Positions 1-6,794 of a stretch of DNA of 64,000 nucleotides are shown here, in pieces. The notes under the pieces were generated by a model. It saw nothing but the letters and a program-made list of their open reading frames with translations. It did no database searches and was not told the origin of the DNA. Source of the DNA: Lysinibacillus sp. SGAir0095 (GTDB taxonomy: Bacteria > Bacillota > Bacilli > Bacillales_A > Planococcaceae); assembly GCF_005491425.1 (NCBI RefSeq), contig NZ_CP028083.1:272001-336000 (forward strand), written 5' to 3'. The translations under genes and the position numbers were made by a program. The first letter of the stretch is position 1; every line of letters begins with the position of its first letter.

Positions 1-1
1 C

Positions 2-490
2 ATGGCTTTAATTGCGACCAATGTTAAAAATATATCAAGTTTTAAAAAGGGAATATGGTTAGGGTTAGTGATTGTTACAGTTGAAGTTACATTAGCTTTT
101 ATAGCTTATGTATTGCTATTTGATTACAATGGTGTGAATTTGTTGAATTACCCGTTTCATGAAACAATTCGCTTGATTGAACTAGGCTTCATTACGAATG
201 TGGAATCCTTGTTTTTCCCTTTTTGGCTAATTGCTACGTTTCTTCGATTTTCTTTTTTGCTCTATATAAGCGCTTTATTATTCGGAGGGATTTTTAAAAT
301 CAAGCAATTTGAGTATATCATCCCGACCTTAGGTACTATAATTGTATTTTTAGGATTAATTCCAGAGACACCTGTTTTTAACTTTACCTCTAATCGAGAA
401 GTATTTTTAAATATTTCCACCCCCATTTTCATGGTAATGCCTTTTCTGTTATGGGTATCCGCAAAAATAAAAGGGGATTATAAAAAATGA
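2..490 (+). CDS. Spore germination receptor B subunit (GerAB/GerKB family permease), 5' truncated
   Basis: Only the C-terminal 162 residues lie in the window; the apparent first Met is internal and the true start is off the left edge. What remains is hydrophobic, with about four to five membrane segments and the short charged tail typical of the endospore germination permease family (APC-type fold, inner spore membrane). B subunits bind or transport nutrient germinants together with A and C subunits. The 3' end overlaps the C-subunit gene by 4 nt (ATGA), so they are translationally coupled. The identity rests on family resemblance plus the adjacent lipoprotein; the germinant specificity cannot be read. 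Confidence 0.85.
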   Translation: MALIATNVKNISSFKKGIWLGLVIVTVEVTLAFIAYVLLFDYNGVNLLNYPFHETIRLIELGFITNVESLFFPFWLIATFLRFSFLLYISALLFGGIFKIKQFEYIIPTLGTIIVFLGLIPETPVFNFTSNREVFLNISTPIFMVMPFLLWVSAKIKGDYKK

Positions 491-1734
491 TAAAAAATGT
501 ACTGTATCATTTGCCATTTCTAATTTTCCTTTTGCCTTTGCTGAGTGGATGTTGGGACCAAACAAACATTGATAAAAGAGCGTATGTTGTGGCGATTGGT
601 TTAGATAAAACGGAAGAAGAGCATCAATATAAAATTACTTATTTAATATCGAATCCTGAATTGTCAAAACAACAAGCTGGTACAAATGAGCCCGGAAAAG
701 AAATTATTACATTCAATACAAATGATTTAATGACAGCTAAGAAAATGGCTAATACTGTAATAGCTAAGGAGATTTCATATAATTTAGTGACAGTTCTAGT
801 TGTTTCGGAAGATTTAGCGAAGGATAATTTTTTCTTAAGACTCATATATGATTCCATAAAAGCTAGAGACATATCTCGAGATACGACTTTGATTGTATCT
901 AAAGAGAATGCTAGTGAATTTTTGAGTAATAATGACCCTAAATTAGAAACTAGAATTCATAAATACTTTGAGCTAATTATGGAATCGGGAAGTGAGTCGG
1001 GTTTTATCCCTAAATCTACACTTCATTCATTTTATAGAATTACAGAAGCGGATGCAGATTTGTTTTTAGCACCTTATGGTACGACAGAAATGAGTGATAA
1101 TGCCAATAAAGATGTATTAAATGATGAATTTTTAGCTGGTGAATTCCAAGTTGAAGGACAAACCAACAAAACCCAATTTATAGGGTCTGCTCTATTTAAG
1201 GAAGGTAAAATGATTGCAAAGTTACCAGCGAAAGAAACAAGAATCGCTATTCTTTTAAATGATACTTTAGATATGGGGGAATTATTGACCAGTTATCCTG
1301 ATCCGGAAAATGAACAATACCGGATTGGTGTGAGAGTTATGAAAAAGGAAGGAAACAAGGTCGATATGCAGCTAAAAGGGGAAACTCCCTCCATTGATGT
1401 GGAAATTCCTATACGTGTTGATATATTGTCAAATCATAGTATGGAAAATTACTCCAAGGACAGAAAAGAAAGGCAGGAGTTAAAGAAGTATCTTGAGGAA
1501 CTGATGACTAAGGAGATTAACAATTTTGTTAAAAAGACGCAGGAAGAGTATAAGGGAGAACCATTTGGATGGTCTTTAGCTGCCAGAAAAAAGTTTAAAA
1601 CCGTCCCTGAATATGAGAAATTTGATTTTATGAAGACATATCCCAATATGAAAGTAAATGTAAAAGTAAGTATAGAGTTCGGCAACTTTGGAAGACAAAG
1701 CGAGGTTCCGAATATAGGAGAAATGAGGGATTAG
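487..1734 (+). CDS. Spore germination receptor C subunit, Ger(x)C family lipoprotein
   Basis: 415 residues. The N-terminus is a lipoprotein signal with lipobox LLSGC (Cys22) followed by WDQTNIDKRAYVVAIGLD, the hallmark start of GerAC/GerKC proteins. The remainder is soluble alpha/beta sequence of the usual C-subunit length (about 370-410). It is expected to be diacylglyceryl-modified and anchored in the inner spore membrane as part of the receptor complex. It overlaps the permease gene by 4 nt and is followed 1 nt later by a small two-helix ORF. Family assignment is firm; the exact receptor (A, B, K or a lineage-specific one) is not determinable. Confidence 0.93.
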   Translation: MIKNVLYHLPFLIFLLPLLSGCWDQTNIDKRAYVVAIGLDKTEEEHQYKITYLISNPELSKQQAGTNEPGKEIITFNTNDLMTAKKMANTVIAKEISYNLVTVLVVSEDLAKDNFFLRLIYDSIKARDISRDTTLIVSKENASEFLSNNDPKLETRIHKYFELIMESGSESGFIPKSTLHSFYRITEADADLFLAPYGTTEMSDNANKDVLNDEFLAGEFQVEGQTNKTQFIGSALFKEGKMIAKLPAKETRIAILLNDTLDMGELLTSYPDPENEQYRIGVRVMKKEGNKVDMQLKGETPSIDVEIPIRVDILSNHSMENYSKDRKERQELKKYLEELMTKEINNFVKKTQEEYKGEPFGWSLAARKKFKTVPEYEKFDFMKTYPNMKVNVKVSIEFGNFGRQSEVPNIGEMRD

Positions 1735-1735
1735 C

Positions 1736-1897
1736 TTGAATATGGTAGTGTGGGCAATCATGATAGGTATCTTCCTGTACACAATGGGTTTTTCCCGAGT
1801 ATTGTGGAAAGATAAAAATAAGATGGGATCCATTGCTGTATTTATGTTGGGTATATGCACCCTTATCGCTCCATTTTTTTCCGTACTAAGTTGGTGA
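1736..1897 (+). CDS. Small two-helix membrane protein, candidate germinant receptor D subunit
   Basis: 53 residues from TTG at 1736, or 51 from ATG at 1742. The SD-like GAGGGA at 1725-1730 is 5 nt from the TTG and 11 nt from the ATG, so the TTG is preferred. The protein is two hydrophobic segments (about residues 3-19 and 32-50) joined by a basic loop RVLWKDKNK. It begins 1 nt after the C-subunit stop and precedes the operon terminator. Small two-TM D proteins encoded next to germinant receptor genes are known in Bacillus, where they modulate receptor function; this one is shorter than the roughly 65-75 residues I recall. Function is inferred from position and topology. Confidence 0.65.
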   Translation: MNMVVWAIMIGIFLYTMGFSRVLWKDKNKMGSIAVFMLGICTLIAPFFSVLSW

Positions 1898-1948
1898 AGG
1901 AAAAGTATGCGTAGAAAGTATAAACAATATATAATAGTTGATTTAATC

Positions 1949-1982
1949 AAAAATCCCCTATCGATTCGATAGGGGATTTTTT
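1949..1982 (+). terminator. Bidirectional intrinsic terminator
   Basis: Near-perfect inverted repeat AAATCCCCTATCGA / TCGATAGGGGATTT, with A-run on the left and T-run on the right. It ends the germination operon on the + strand and, on the - strand, would end the putative RNA described next. Confidence 0.85.
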
Positions 1983-2194
1983 AGCCTTGCTATACAATAT
2001 GTATGGCAAAGCCGCCTTGCCGTAATAATTATAGAAAGTTTTAAACCACCACTCCTCAAAGTGGGTGTTCGCAAAAGATTTCCTGTATATCGTCATTCAC
2101 CTTAGTGTGACGCTCGCCATTCCACCTTCTATATAAAACTCCCTTTTACAGTTCAAAGGTTAAAACTTAATATGTGTACGAACAACGCAGCTTT
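1949..2194 (-). ncRNA. Candidate structured small RNA with own promoter and terminator
   Basis: No ORF lies here, but on the - strand there is a sigma-A-like promoter (TTGCAC at 2229-2224; TAATAT/TATAAT at 2208-2201), then about 245 nt ending at the terminator 1949-1982. An 11-bp stem (2036-2047 with 2158-2168, one bulge) closes a 133-nt domain. Inside it are hairpins CCACT/AGTGG (2049-2064) and CGTCA/TGACG (2091-2112), and a further hairpin CTTTGC/GCAAGG with inner ATAC/GTAT lies nearer the terminator. The region sits between two convergent genes, a common place for independent RNA genes. I do not recognise the family; a 6S-like RNA is one possibility but I could not match its conserved core. 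Confidence 0.4.
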
Positions 2195-2200
2195 AATGCT

Positions 2201-2229
2201 ATATTATACGATTGTTTTCAGTTGTGCAA
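2201..2229 (-). promoter_or_regulatory. Putative promoter of the structured RNA
   Basis: TTGCAC, a 17-nt spacer, then TAATAT on the - strand; the overlapping TATAAT gives a 15-nt spacer. No protein-coding gene follows in this direction, so it is best explained by an RNA gene. Confidence 0.45.
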
Positions 2230-2366
2230 GTAAGTACTATCAAGGAAAAAAGTCAAATATTTATCAAATGTTTTCAACTTAATTAGGGGGTTTATTCGAA
2301 TTTAGTGAGTAGATGAGTGCGAAAACGTGGATGGAAATGGAGGTACTATTGATTTTTCAGTAAAAT

Positions 2367-2400
2367 AAAAAGCCTTCCATTATTGGAAAACTTTTCAAAC
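2367..2400 (-). terminator. Terminator of the HD nucleotidase gene
   Basis: On the - strand AAAAG-TTTTCCA, loop ATAA, TGGAAGG-CTTTT followed by TATTTT, directly after the stop codon. Confidence 0.7.
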
Positions 2401-3042
2401 CTATTCGGATATGTTTAACACTTCATTTGTAAGAGCGGCAATATTAATTTGCGTTTCCTCATGCATTACGTCTTTTAGTATTTCATTTCTAAAGTAACGA
2501 ACACTCACATGGAGAGGCATTTTAAGGAGTTTTTCAAGTGCTTGCTGATACATGATTACGAATTCCTTATCTGTATTTCCGCGCTTTAGCTCTGCAAAGG
2601 ATTCATAAAACTGGTCAAGCTTGTCTGCAAATTCTAGAAGACGCCCTTCTATTGTTTCGTCTTTTCCTTCCTTCATTCGCTCTGAGAAGACATCTTGAAA
2701 ATCGGGCGGTATTTCTTCCCGAATAAATTTCTCCATCATTTTTTCTTCTACATGGGCTAGCATTTGTTTTAGCTCCACACTGGCATGCTTAACGGGTGTT
2801 TTAATGTCGCCAATGAATACTTCGGCAAAGTCATGATTGATTGTTTTTTCATAAAGTGATTTCCAATTGATTGTTGCGCCATTCATCTCTTCAAGCGTTG
2901 CAAAAAACATAGCATACTGAGAAACCTTCCAGGAATGGGCGGCAACATTATGCTCTTCAAATTTAAAACGTCCAGGGGCACGGAATATTCTTTCTAAATC
3001 ATTTAAACTTGTGAAAAATCTATGGATACCTATACAAATCAC
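2401..3042 (-). CDS. HD-domain 5'-nucleotidase, YfbR-like
   Basis: 213 residues from GTG at 3042. The order of metal-binding residues fits the YfbR family: EEHNVAAHSW (first His), then NHDFAEVFIGDIKTPVK (the HD dyad plus the GD-TPVK signature) and ADKLDQFYE (distal Asp). YfbR enzymes dephosphorylate deoxyribonucleoside 5'-monophosphates. The start is odd: GAGGAG overlaps the GTG, whereas exactly 8 nt after it stands ATA at 3033-3031, followed by GIHRFF. As I recall, homologues begin MGIHRFF, so the functional start may be AUA. The gene is monocistronic. Confidence 0.85.
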   Translation of the reverse strand: MICIGIHRFFTSLNDLERIFRAPGRFKFEEHNVAAHSWKVSQYAMFFATLEEMNGATINWKSLYEKTINHDFAEVFIGDIKTPVKHASVELKQMLAHVEEKMMEKFIREEIPPDFQDVFSERMKEGKDETIEGRLLEFADKLDQFYESFAELKRGNTDKEFVIMYQQALEKLLKMPLHVSVRYFRNEILKDVMHEETQINIAALTNEVLNISE

Positions 3043-3303
3043 TCCTCAAATGTTTTTAGCACAATTTATATGCCTATATCTGCATCATATAATTATTCAT
3101 ACCCTAATAGATGCTCATTTCAATCATTTAACAAACAATTAATATGATATTTACAATGAGCGAGATTTTAATGGTTAATTTATAAGATATGCAAGAATGA
3201 TGGAAATGTGAACCTTGTTTTTAGAAAATGTCAAGATTCCCAAATATTATTGATATGACCGGTGTTATACTGGAGATAACTTAAGAAAATGGAAGTGAAG
3301 AGG

Positions 3304-3738
3304 ATGTTCCATACATTATGTTTATACATACATATAGTAAGCGCTGTGGGGTCAATTGGTCCTTTATTCTCTCTAATTCCCATCATCAAAAAAATGGAAT
3401 CAGCAGAGGTCGAGCAGTTAAGCGGTTTGGTCCAATCGTTTCAGTCGGCTATAACAGTTGTAAAACATGCAGGACATGTGCTAGTTTTTTCAGGTATTAT
3501 ACTCGTTATCATTAGTGGGTGGACGTGGACAACTTCATGGGTCGTGTTAACAATTGCGATTATGATTGGTTCAATTGTCTTTTTAGCAAGAGCATTTAAG
3601 CCAACATTAAAAACATTTGCTACCCAAGAATTTCAGAAAGAATTATTCATTAAAAAGCTAAGAAAAGCGACTTGGCAATATATATTCATATTGCTGATTA
3701 TGCTATGGCTGATGGTGGCAAAGCCTGTGTTGTGGTAA
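3304..3738 (+). CDS. Four-helix membrane protein, DUF2269-like
   Basis: About 144 residues with four predicted membrane segments (roughly 5-27, 50-70, 75-93, 122-142) and a basic loop between TM3 and TM4. The first segment carries the His-containing pattern LCLYIHIVSAVGSIGPLFS, reminiscent of DUF2269/CopD-like small membrane proteins. In-frame ATGs exist at 3289 and 3304; GGAAGTG lies 7-8 nt before 3304, while 3289 lacks an SD, so 3304 is used. It stands alone between divergent and convergent genes and ends at a bidirectional terminator. The physiological role is unknown. Confidence 0.65.
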   Translation: MFHTLCLYIHIVSAVGSIGPLFSLIPIIKKMESAEVEQLSGLVQSFQSAITVVKHAGHVLVFSGIILVIISGWTWTTSWVVLTIAIMIGSIVFLARAFKPTLKTFATQEFQKELFIKKLRKATWQYIFILLIMLWLMVAKPVLW

Positions 3739-3790
3739 CAAGGGAAGTTGGGCTCATTTCCTAAATAGTATGAGAACTGACCACAAATTT

Positions 3791-3823
3791 AAAAGATCTT
3801 TGATATAAAATCAAAGATCTTTT
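3791..3823 (+). terminator. Bidirectional terminator
   Basis: Perfect 14-bp inverted repeat AAAAGATCTTTGAT / ATCAAAGATCTTTT with a 5-nt loop. It serves the upstream membrane protein gene and the convergent yjfB-like gene. Confidence 0.85.
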
Positions 3824-3826
3824 GCA

Positions 3827-4012
3827 TTACACAGACACATCAATCGTTGTCCCCTTATGAGGATGGGGGGCTGCAGGTTGTTGTACCGGCATTTGCTCAA
3901 GCATTTGAACTGCACTTGCTGCACCCATATTCAGCGATTTATCCATAATGCTCATATGTACAGTTTGCTGCAGCTGTGCTACTTGTGCAGACATAAATGA
4001 ACTTAATTCCAT
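3827..4012 (-). CDS. YjfB-like putative motility protein
   Basis: 61 residues. It has the YjfB-family pattern: amphipathic N-terminal helix MELSSFMSAQVAQLQQTVHM, then SIMDKSLNMGAASAVQMLEQMP and a Pro-rich tail. The family is annotated as putative motility proteins and is common in flagellated Bacillales, but no activity is established. The ATG is preceded by AAGGAGGG with 8-nt spacing, so the start is well supported. No flagellar genes are nearby; the gene is a single unit sharing a terminator with its convergent neighbour. Confidence 0.75.
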   Translation of the reverse strand: MELSSFMSAQVAQLQQTVHMSIMDKSLNMGAASAVQMLEQMPVQQPAAPHPHKGTTIDVSV

Positions 4013-4160
4013 TCAATTATCCCTCCTTTTATTCTTTATCGGCATAATTTTAAAGTATATTTATCTTTTCCTTTAAAATAGGATATATGGCATCTTTCGG
4101 TAATAGAAGAATATTCCGCTTTTTAGATGGTAATACTTTTACTGATAGGAGGCTAAAAAA

Positions 4161-4727
4161 ATGTGGAAAAATCTAATTCTGTTTGGTAGCATGACCCTTC
4201 TTTTGAGTGGCTGTGGACTTTTCGGGATGACCGATGAAGACAAACAAATACCTGTTGCAGCGCCTGAGGCTTTAAAGGCAGCAGCAAATATTGTGGATAC
4301 AGAAGGTAATGAAATTGGACATATGGAGCTAACAGAAGGCTCAGATGGAGTATTAATATCTCTTGGATTGACAAACGTTCCAGAGGGTGAGCATGGTATT
4401 CATATCCATGAAGTCGGCAAATGTGAAAAACCAACCTTTGAAACAGCTGGTGCCCATTTTAATCCACTACAAAAACAACATGGTATCGAAAATCCGAAAG
4501 GACCGCATTTAGGTGATTTACCAAACATTGCACCTGAAGAAGATGGAACGGTTCAAGTTGAATTTGTTGCGAAGAACTTAACGTTAGAACCAGGTATGGA
4601 AAACTCCATCTTGGATAAGGATGGCAGTGCCATCGTCATTCATGAAGATCCAGATGACTACAAAACGGATCCTGCTGGAAACTCAGGAGCACGTATTGCA
4701 TGCGGAGTTATTACTTCTGCAAAATAA
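4161..4727 (+). CDS. sodC: Cu/Zn superoxide dismutase lipoprotein
   Basis: 188 residues; lipobox LLSGC (Cys18) predicts a membrane-anchored extracytoplasmic enzyme. The Cu/Zn SOD fold is complete: HIH at 81-83 (Cu ligands), bridging His99 in AGAHFNP, His107 and His116/Asp119 in GPHLGD (Zn), Cu ligand His161 in VIHEDPDDY, the Cys88-Cys181 disulphide pair and Arg178 in GARIACG. It should convert superoxide to O2 and H2O2. As I recall, B. subtilis YojM lacks some Cu ligands, so this copy looks more likely to be active. AGGAGG lies 8 nt before the ATG. It is followed by its own terminator. Confidence 0.93.
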   Translation: MWKNLILFGSMTLLLSGCGLFGMTDEDKQIPVAAPEALKAAANIVDTEGNEIGHMELTEGSDGVLISLGLTNVPEGEHGIHIHEVGKCEKPTFETAGAHFNPLQKQHGIENPKGPHLGDLPNIAPEEDGTVQVEFVAKNLTLEPGMENSILDKDGSAIVIHEDPDDYKTDPAGNSGARIACGVITSAK

Positions 4728-4734
4728 AAAAATT

Positions 4735-4779
4735 GCTGTGTAATTAAGCTATATTTTTAGCTTTTTACACAGTTTTTTT
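4735..4779 (+). terminator. Terminator of sodC
   Basis: CTGTGTAA...AGCTA / TAGCT..TTACACAG followed by seven T. Confidence 0.85.
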
Positions 4780-4995
4780 CTTTGTATTTTTCAAAATAAG
4801 AAAACAATCCCTTTACATAATTATGTAAAAAAGTGTATTAAATAACATCGTTTTATTAGAATATCTTATTTTAATTTCTAAAAGAAAATAATCTTTCACA
4901 ACTGGATTCCGATAGGCAAGGGTTAAGAAAAGGCTGTAATAACGTGTTTTACCAGCTCTGTATTATAACAAAAAAATGTGCGGTATATAAGAATT

Positions 4996-5010
4996 ACTAT
5001 TCTGAAAAAT
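4996..5010 (+). promoter_or_regulatory. CodY-box-like sequence upstream of the TRAP operon
   Basis: ACTATTCTGAAAAAT matches the CodY consensus AATTTTCWGAAAATT at 12 of 15 positions. It lies about 75 nt upstream of the -35 element of the TRAP-TAXI promoter. A weak-to-moderate match only. Confidence 0.3.
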
Positions 5011-5025
5011 TTACAAAGTTCTTCA

Positions 5026-5039
5026 TGTAAACGTATACA
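5026..5039 (+). promoter_or_regulatory. cre-like site upstream of the TRAP operon
   Basis: TGTAAACGTATACA fits the CcpA consensus TGWAANCGNTNWCA at 13 of 14 positions. It lies about 50 nt upstream of the -35 element and would suit carbon catabolite control of an organic acid transporter. Confidence 0.4.
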
Positions 5040-5056
5040 TGCTGTTAACTTAAGCT

Positions 5057-5122
5057 ATTATTCTATTGATAGAATAATTAAAATCATTGACACAACCAAA
5101 AGAGAGTAGTTACAATTGTAAC
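5057..5122 (+). promoter_or_regulatory. TRAP-TAXI promoter with two palindromic operators
   Basis: Promoter TTGACA (5087-5092), 18 nt, TACAAT (5111-5116). Two perfect palindromes flank and overlap it: ATTATTCTA-TTGA-TAGAATAAT at 5057-5078, and GTTACAATTGTAAC at 5109-5122 centred on the -10. A further GTAACAATT half-site follows at about 5130. The arrangement suggests at least one dedicated repressor; I do not recognise which. Confidence 0.6.
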
Positions 5123-5158
5123 TGTGATGTAACAATTATTTGTATTGGGGGGTCTTAA

Positions 5159-6154
5159 TTGAAAAAGAGTAATTTATTGTTAATGACATTATTAGGTTTG
5201 TTACTTCTAGTTCTTGCGGCATGTGGCGGTGAAGAATCTACTGACACAGAAAGTTCGACAGGTGATACTTCAAAAGAAGAAACGACTACTGATATTAAAT
5301 TTTTAAGCTTAGTAACTGGTGGTACACAGGGTACTTATTATGCTCTAGGTGGTACTTTTGCAGATTTAATCTCAGATGAAACTGGTATTAAAACAACTGC
5401 TGAGGTTTCTCAAGCTTCTGCAGCAAATGCAAATGCTTTAAAAGCTGGTGATGCTGAAATTGCATTCCTACAAACAGATATCGCTTATTATGCAAAAAAT
5501 GGTGAGTTAATGTTTGAAGGACAAGCGGTTGATGATCTTGTAGCAATCGGTGGATTATATCCAGAAACTATTCACTTAGTAACAACTGCAAACTCAGGAA
5601 TTACTTCGTTTGATGATTTAAAAGGGAAAAAAGTTTCAGTAGGTGCACCAGGTTCTGGTACTTACGCAAATGCTGAGCAATTATTAGAAGTACACGGTTT
5701 AACAATGGATGATATCGAAGCTCAAAACTTAGATTTTGGTGAATCGACTGACGGTTTAACGACTGGTCAAATTGATGCTGCTTTCATCACAGCTGGCTAT
5801 CCAACTGCTGCTGTTGAAGCATTAGGTGCAACAACAGATGTAGTGATTGTTCCAGTTGAAGCAGATAAAGCTGAAGCTCTAATTGAAAAATATCCTTACT
5901 ATGCAGTAGATACAATTCCTTCAGGTACTTATGGATTAACTTCGGAAGTTCCAACTGTATCAGTATTGGCAATGATTGCAGTAAAATCAGATTTACCTGA
6001 TGATGTAGCATACGGAATTGCAAAAGCGATTTACGGGAATGCTGGAGAAATCAGTCATGCTAAAGGAGAGTTCATTAAAACTGAAACTGCTCTAGATGGT
6101 ATTGGAATTGATGTTCATCCAGGTGCTCAAAAATACTTTGACGAAAATAAATAA
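5159..6154 (+). CDS. TRAP transporter TAXI-family solute-binding lipoprotein
   Basis: 331 residues from TTG, preceded by GGGGGG with 6-nt spacing. Signal peptide with lipobox LAAC, then an acidic linker. The TAXI signature follows: LVTGGTQGTYYALGGTFADLI, with AGDAEIAFLQTDIAYYA and later GAPGSGTYANAEQLLE. TAXI proteins capture organic acids (glutamate or dicarboxylates in studied cases) outside the membrane and pass them to a fused TRAP permease driven by ion gradients. The downstream DUF1850 and permease genes complete the standard three-gene unit. A hairpin directly after this gene probably attenuates, leaving more binding protein than permease. Confidence 0.93.
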   Translation: MKKSNLLLMTLLGLLLLVLAACGGEESTDTESSTGDTSKEETTTDIKFLSLVTGGTQGTYYALGGTFADLISDETGIKTTAEVSQASAANANALKAGDAEIAFLQTDIAYYAKNGELMFEGQAVDDLVAIGGLYPETIHLVTTANSGITSFDDLKGKKVSVGAPGSGTYANAEQLLEVHGLTMDDIEAQNLDFGESTDGLTTGQIDAAFITAGYPTAAVEALGATTDVVIVPVEADKAEALIEKYPYYAVDTIPSGTYGLTSEVPTVSVLAMIAVKSDLPDDVAYGIAKAIYGNAGEISHAKGEFIKTETALDGIGIDVHPGAQKYFDENK

Positions 6155-6163
6155 GTTTTAGAG

Positions 6164-6203
6164 AAGGGCTTGAAGATAATGCTTCTTCAAGCTCTTTTTG
6201 ACT
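6164..6203 (+). terminator. Intercistronic hairpin after the TAXI gene
   Basis: GGGCTTGAAG / CTTCAAGCTC followed by TTTTTG. Its place inside the operon suggests partial termination. Confidence 0.6.
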
Positions 6204-6275
6204 TTATTTTCTTTATTACTTTTGGAAAGCTATCGACGAAATACCAAGGTACATGGAATTAGATGAGGCGATGAA

Positions 6276-6794
6276 ATGAAAAGGCTAATTTTTCTCTTAG
6301 TTGTAGCTATACTTGGAATAATAATTTTGTTTTCACCGAGTTTCACTGTGATGTCCTTTCAAGAAACGAGAACGAATAATCCGCAAAGCTATTACATAAA
6401 TGTTTCCAAAGAAGATAAGTTTAATATCCGTTATACGCACTCAATTCATTTAACAGATGTACTTGAAAATTATGAAATAACTGACTCTAATCAGATAAAG
6501 CTACTTTCAATGGAATATGAAGATGTTGCGATTGGTATGCCAGCACATGCTGAGCAGGGTCAAACATTAAGCTATGAAAATGGCAAATACAAACTAGAAT
6601 TTGAGAATCAAACAGTAGAGAGCTTTACCTTATATATTGGTAACATTAATTTGGAATTAGCAGTTATTTATGAAGGGAATACCTATGACTTAAAAAAGTC
6701 ATTAGAGCGAGGAAGTGCCTTTCTATTTGAAATCAAAAGGATTTCAATATTTGATAAGCTGAAAGGAGTTGTGATGGTGCATGAAAAAGAATGA
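6276..6794 (+). CDS. DUF1850 protein of the TRAP-TAXI operon
   Basis: 172 residues with one N-terminal membrane anchor (about 3-25) and an extracytoplasmic beta-rich domain bearing the DUF1850 motif FNIRYTHSIHLT and the later IGMPAHAEQG. DUF1850 proteins nearly always sit between TAXI binding protein and 4TM/12TM permease genes and are presumed to be transporter accessories, without demonstrated mechanism. The 3' end overlaps the permease start by 14 nt, implying translational coupling. Confidence 0.8.
   Translation: MKRLIFLLVVAILGIIILFSPSFTVMSFQETRTNNPQSYYINVSKEDKFNIRYTHSIHLTDVLENYEITDSNQIKLLSMEYEDVAIGMPAHAEQGQTLSYENGKYKLEFENQTVESFTLYIGNINLELAVIYEGNTYDLKKSLERGSAFLFEIKRISIFDKLKGVVMVHEKE

Noticed and set aside
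5787..6023. Leu-rich minus-strand ORF inside the TAXI gene
   Set aside because: Antisense shadow of a strongly conserved gene.
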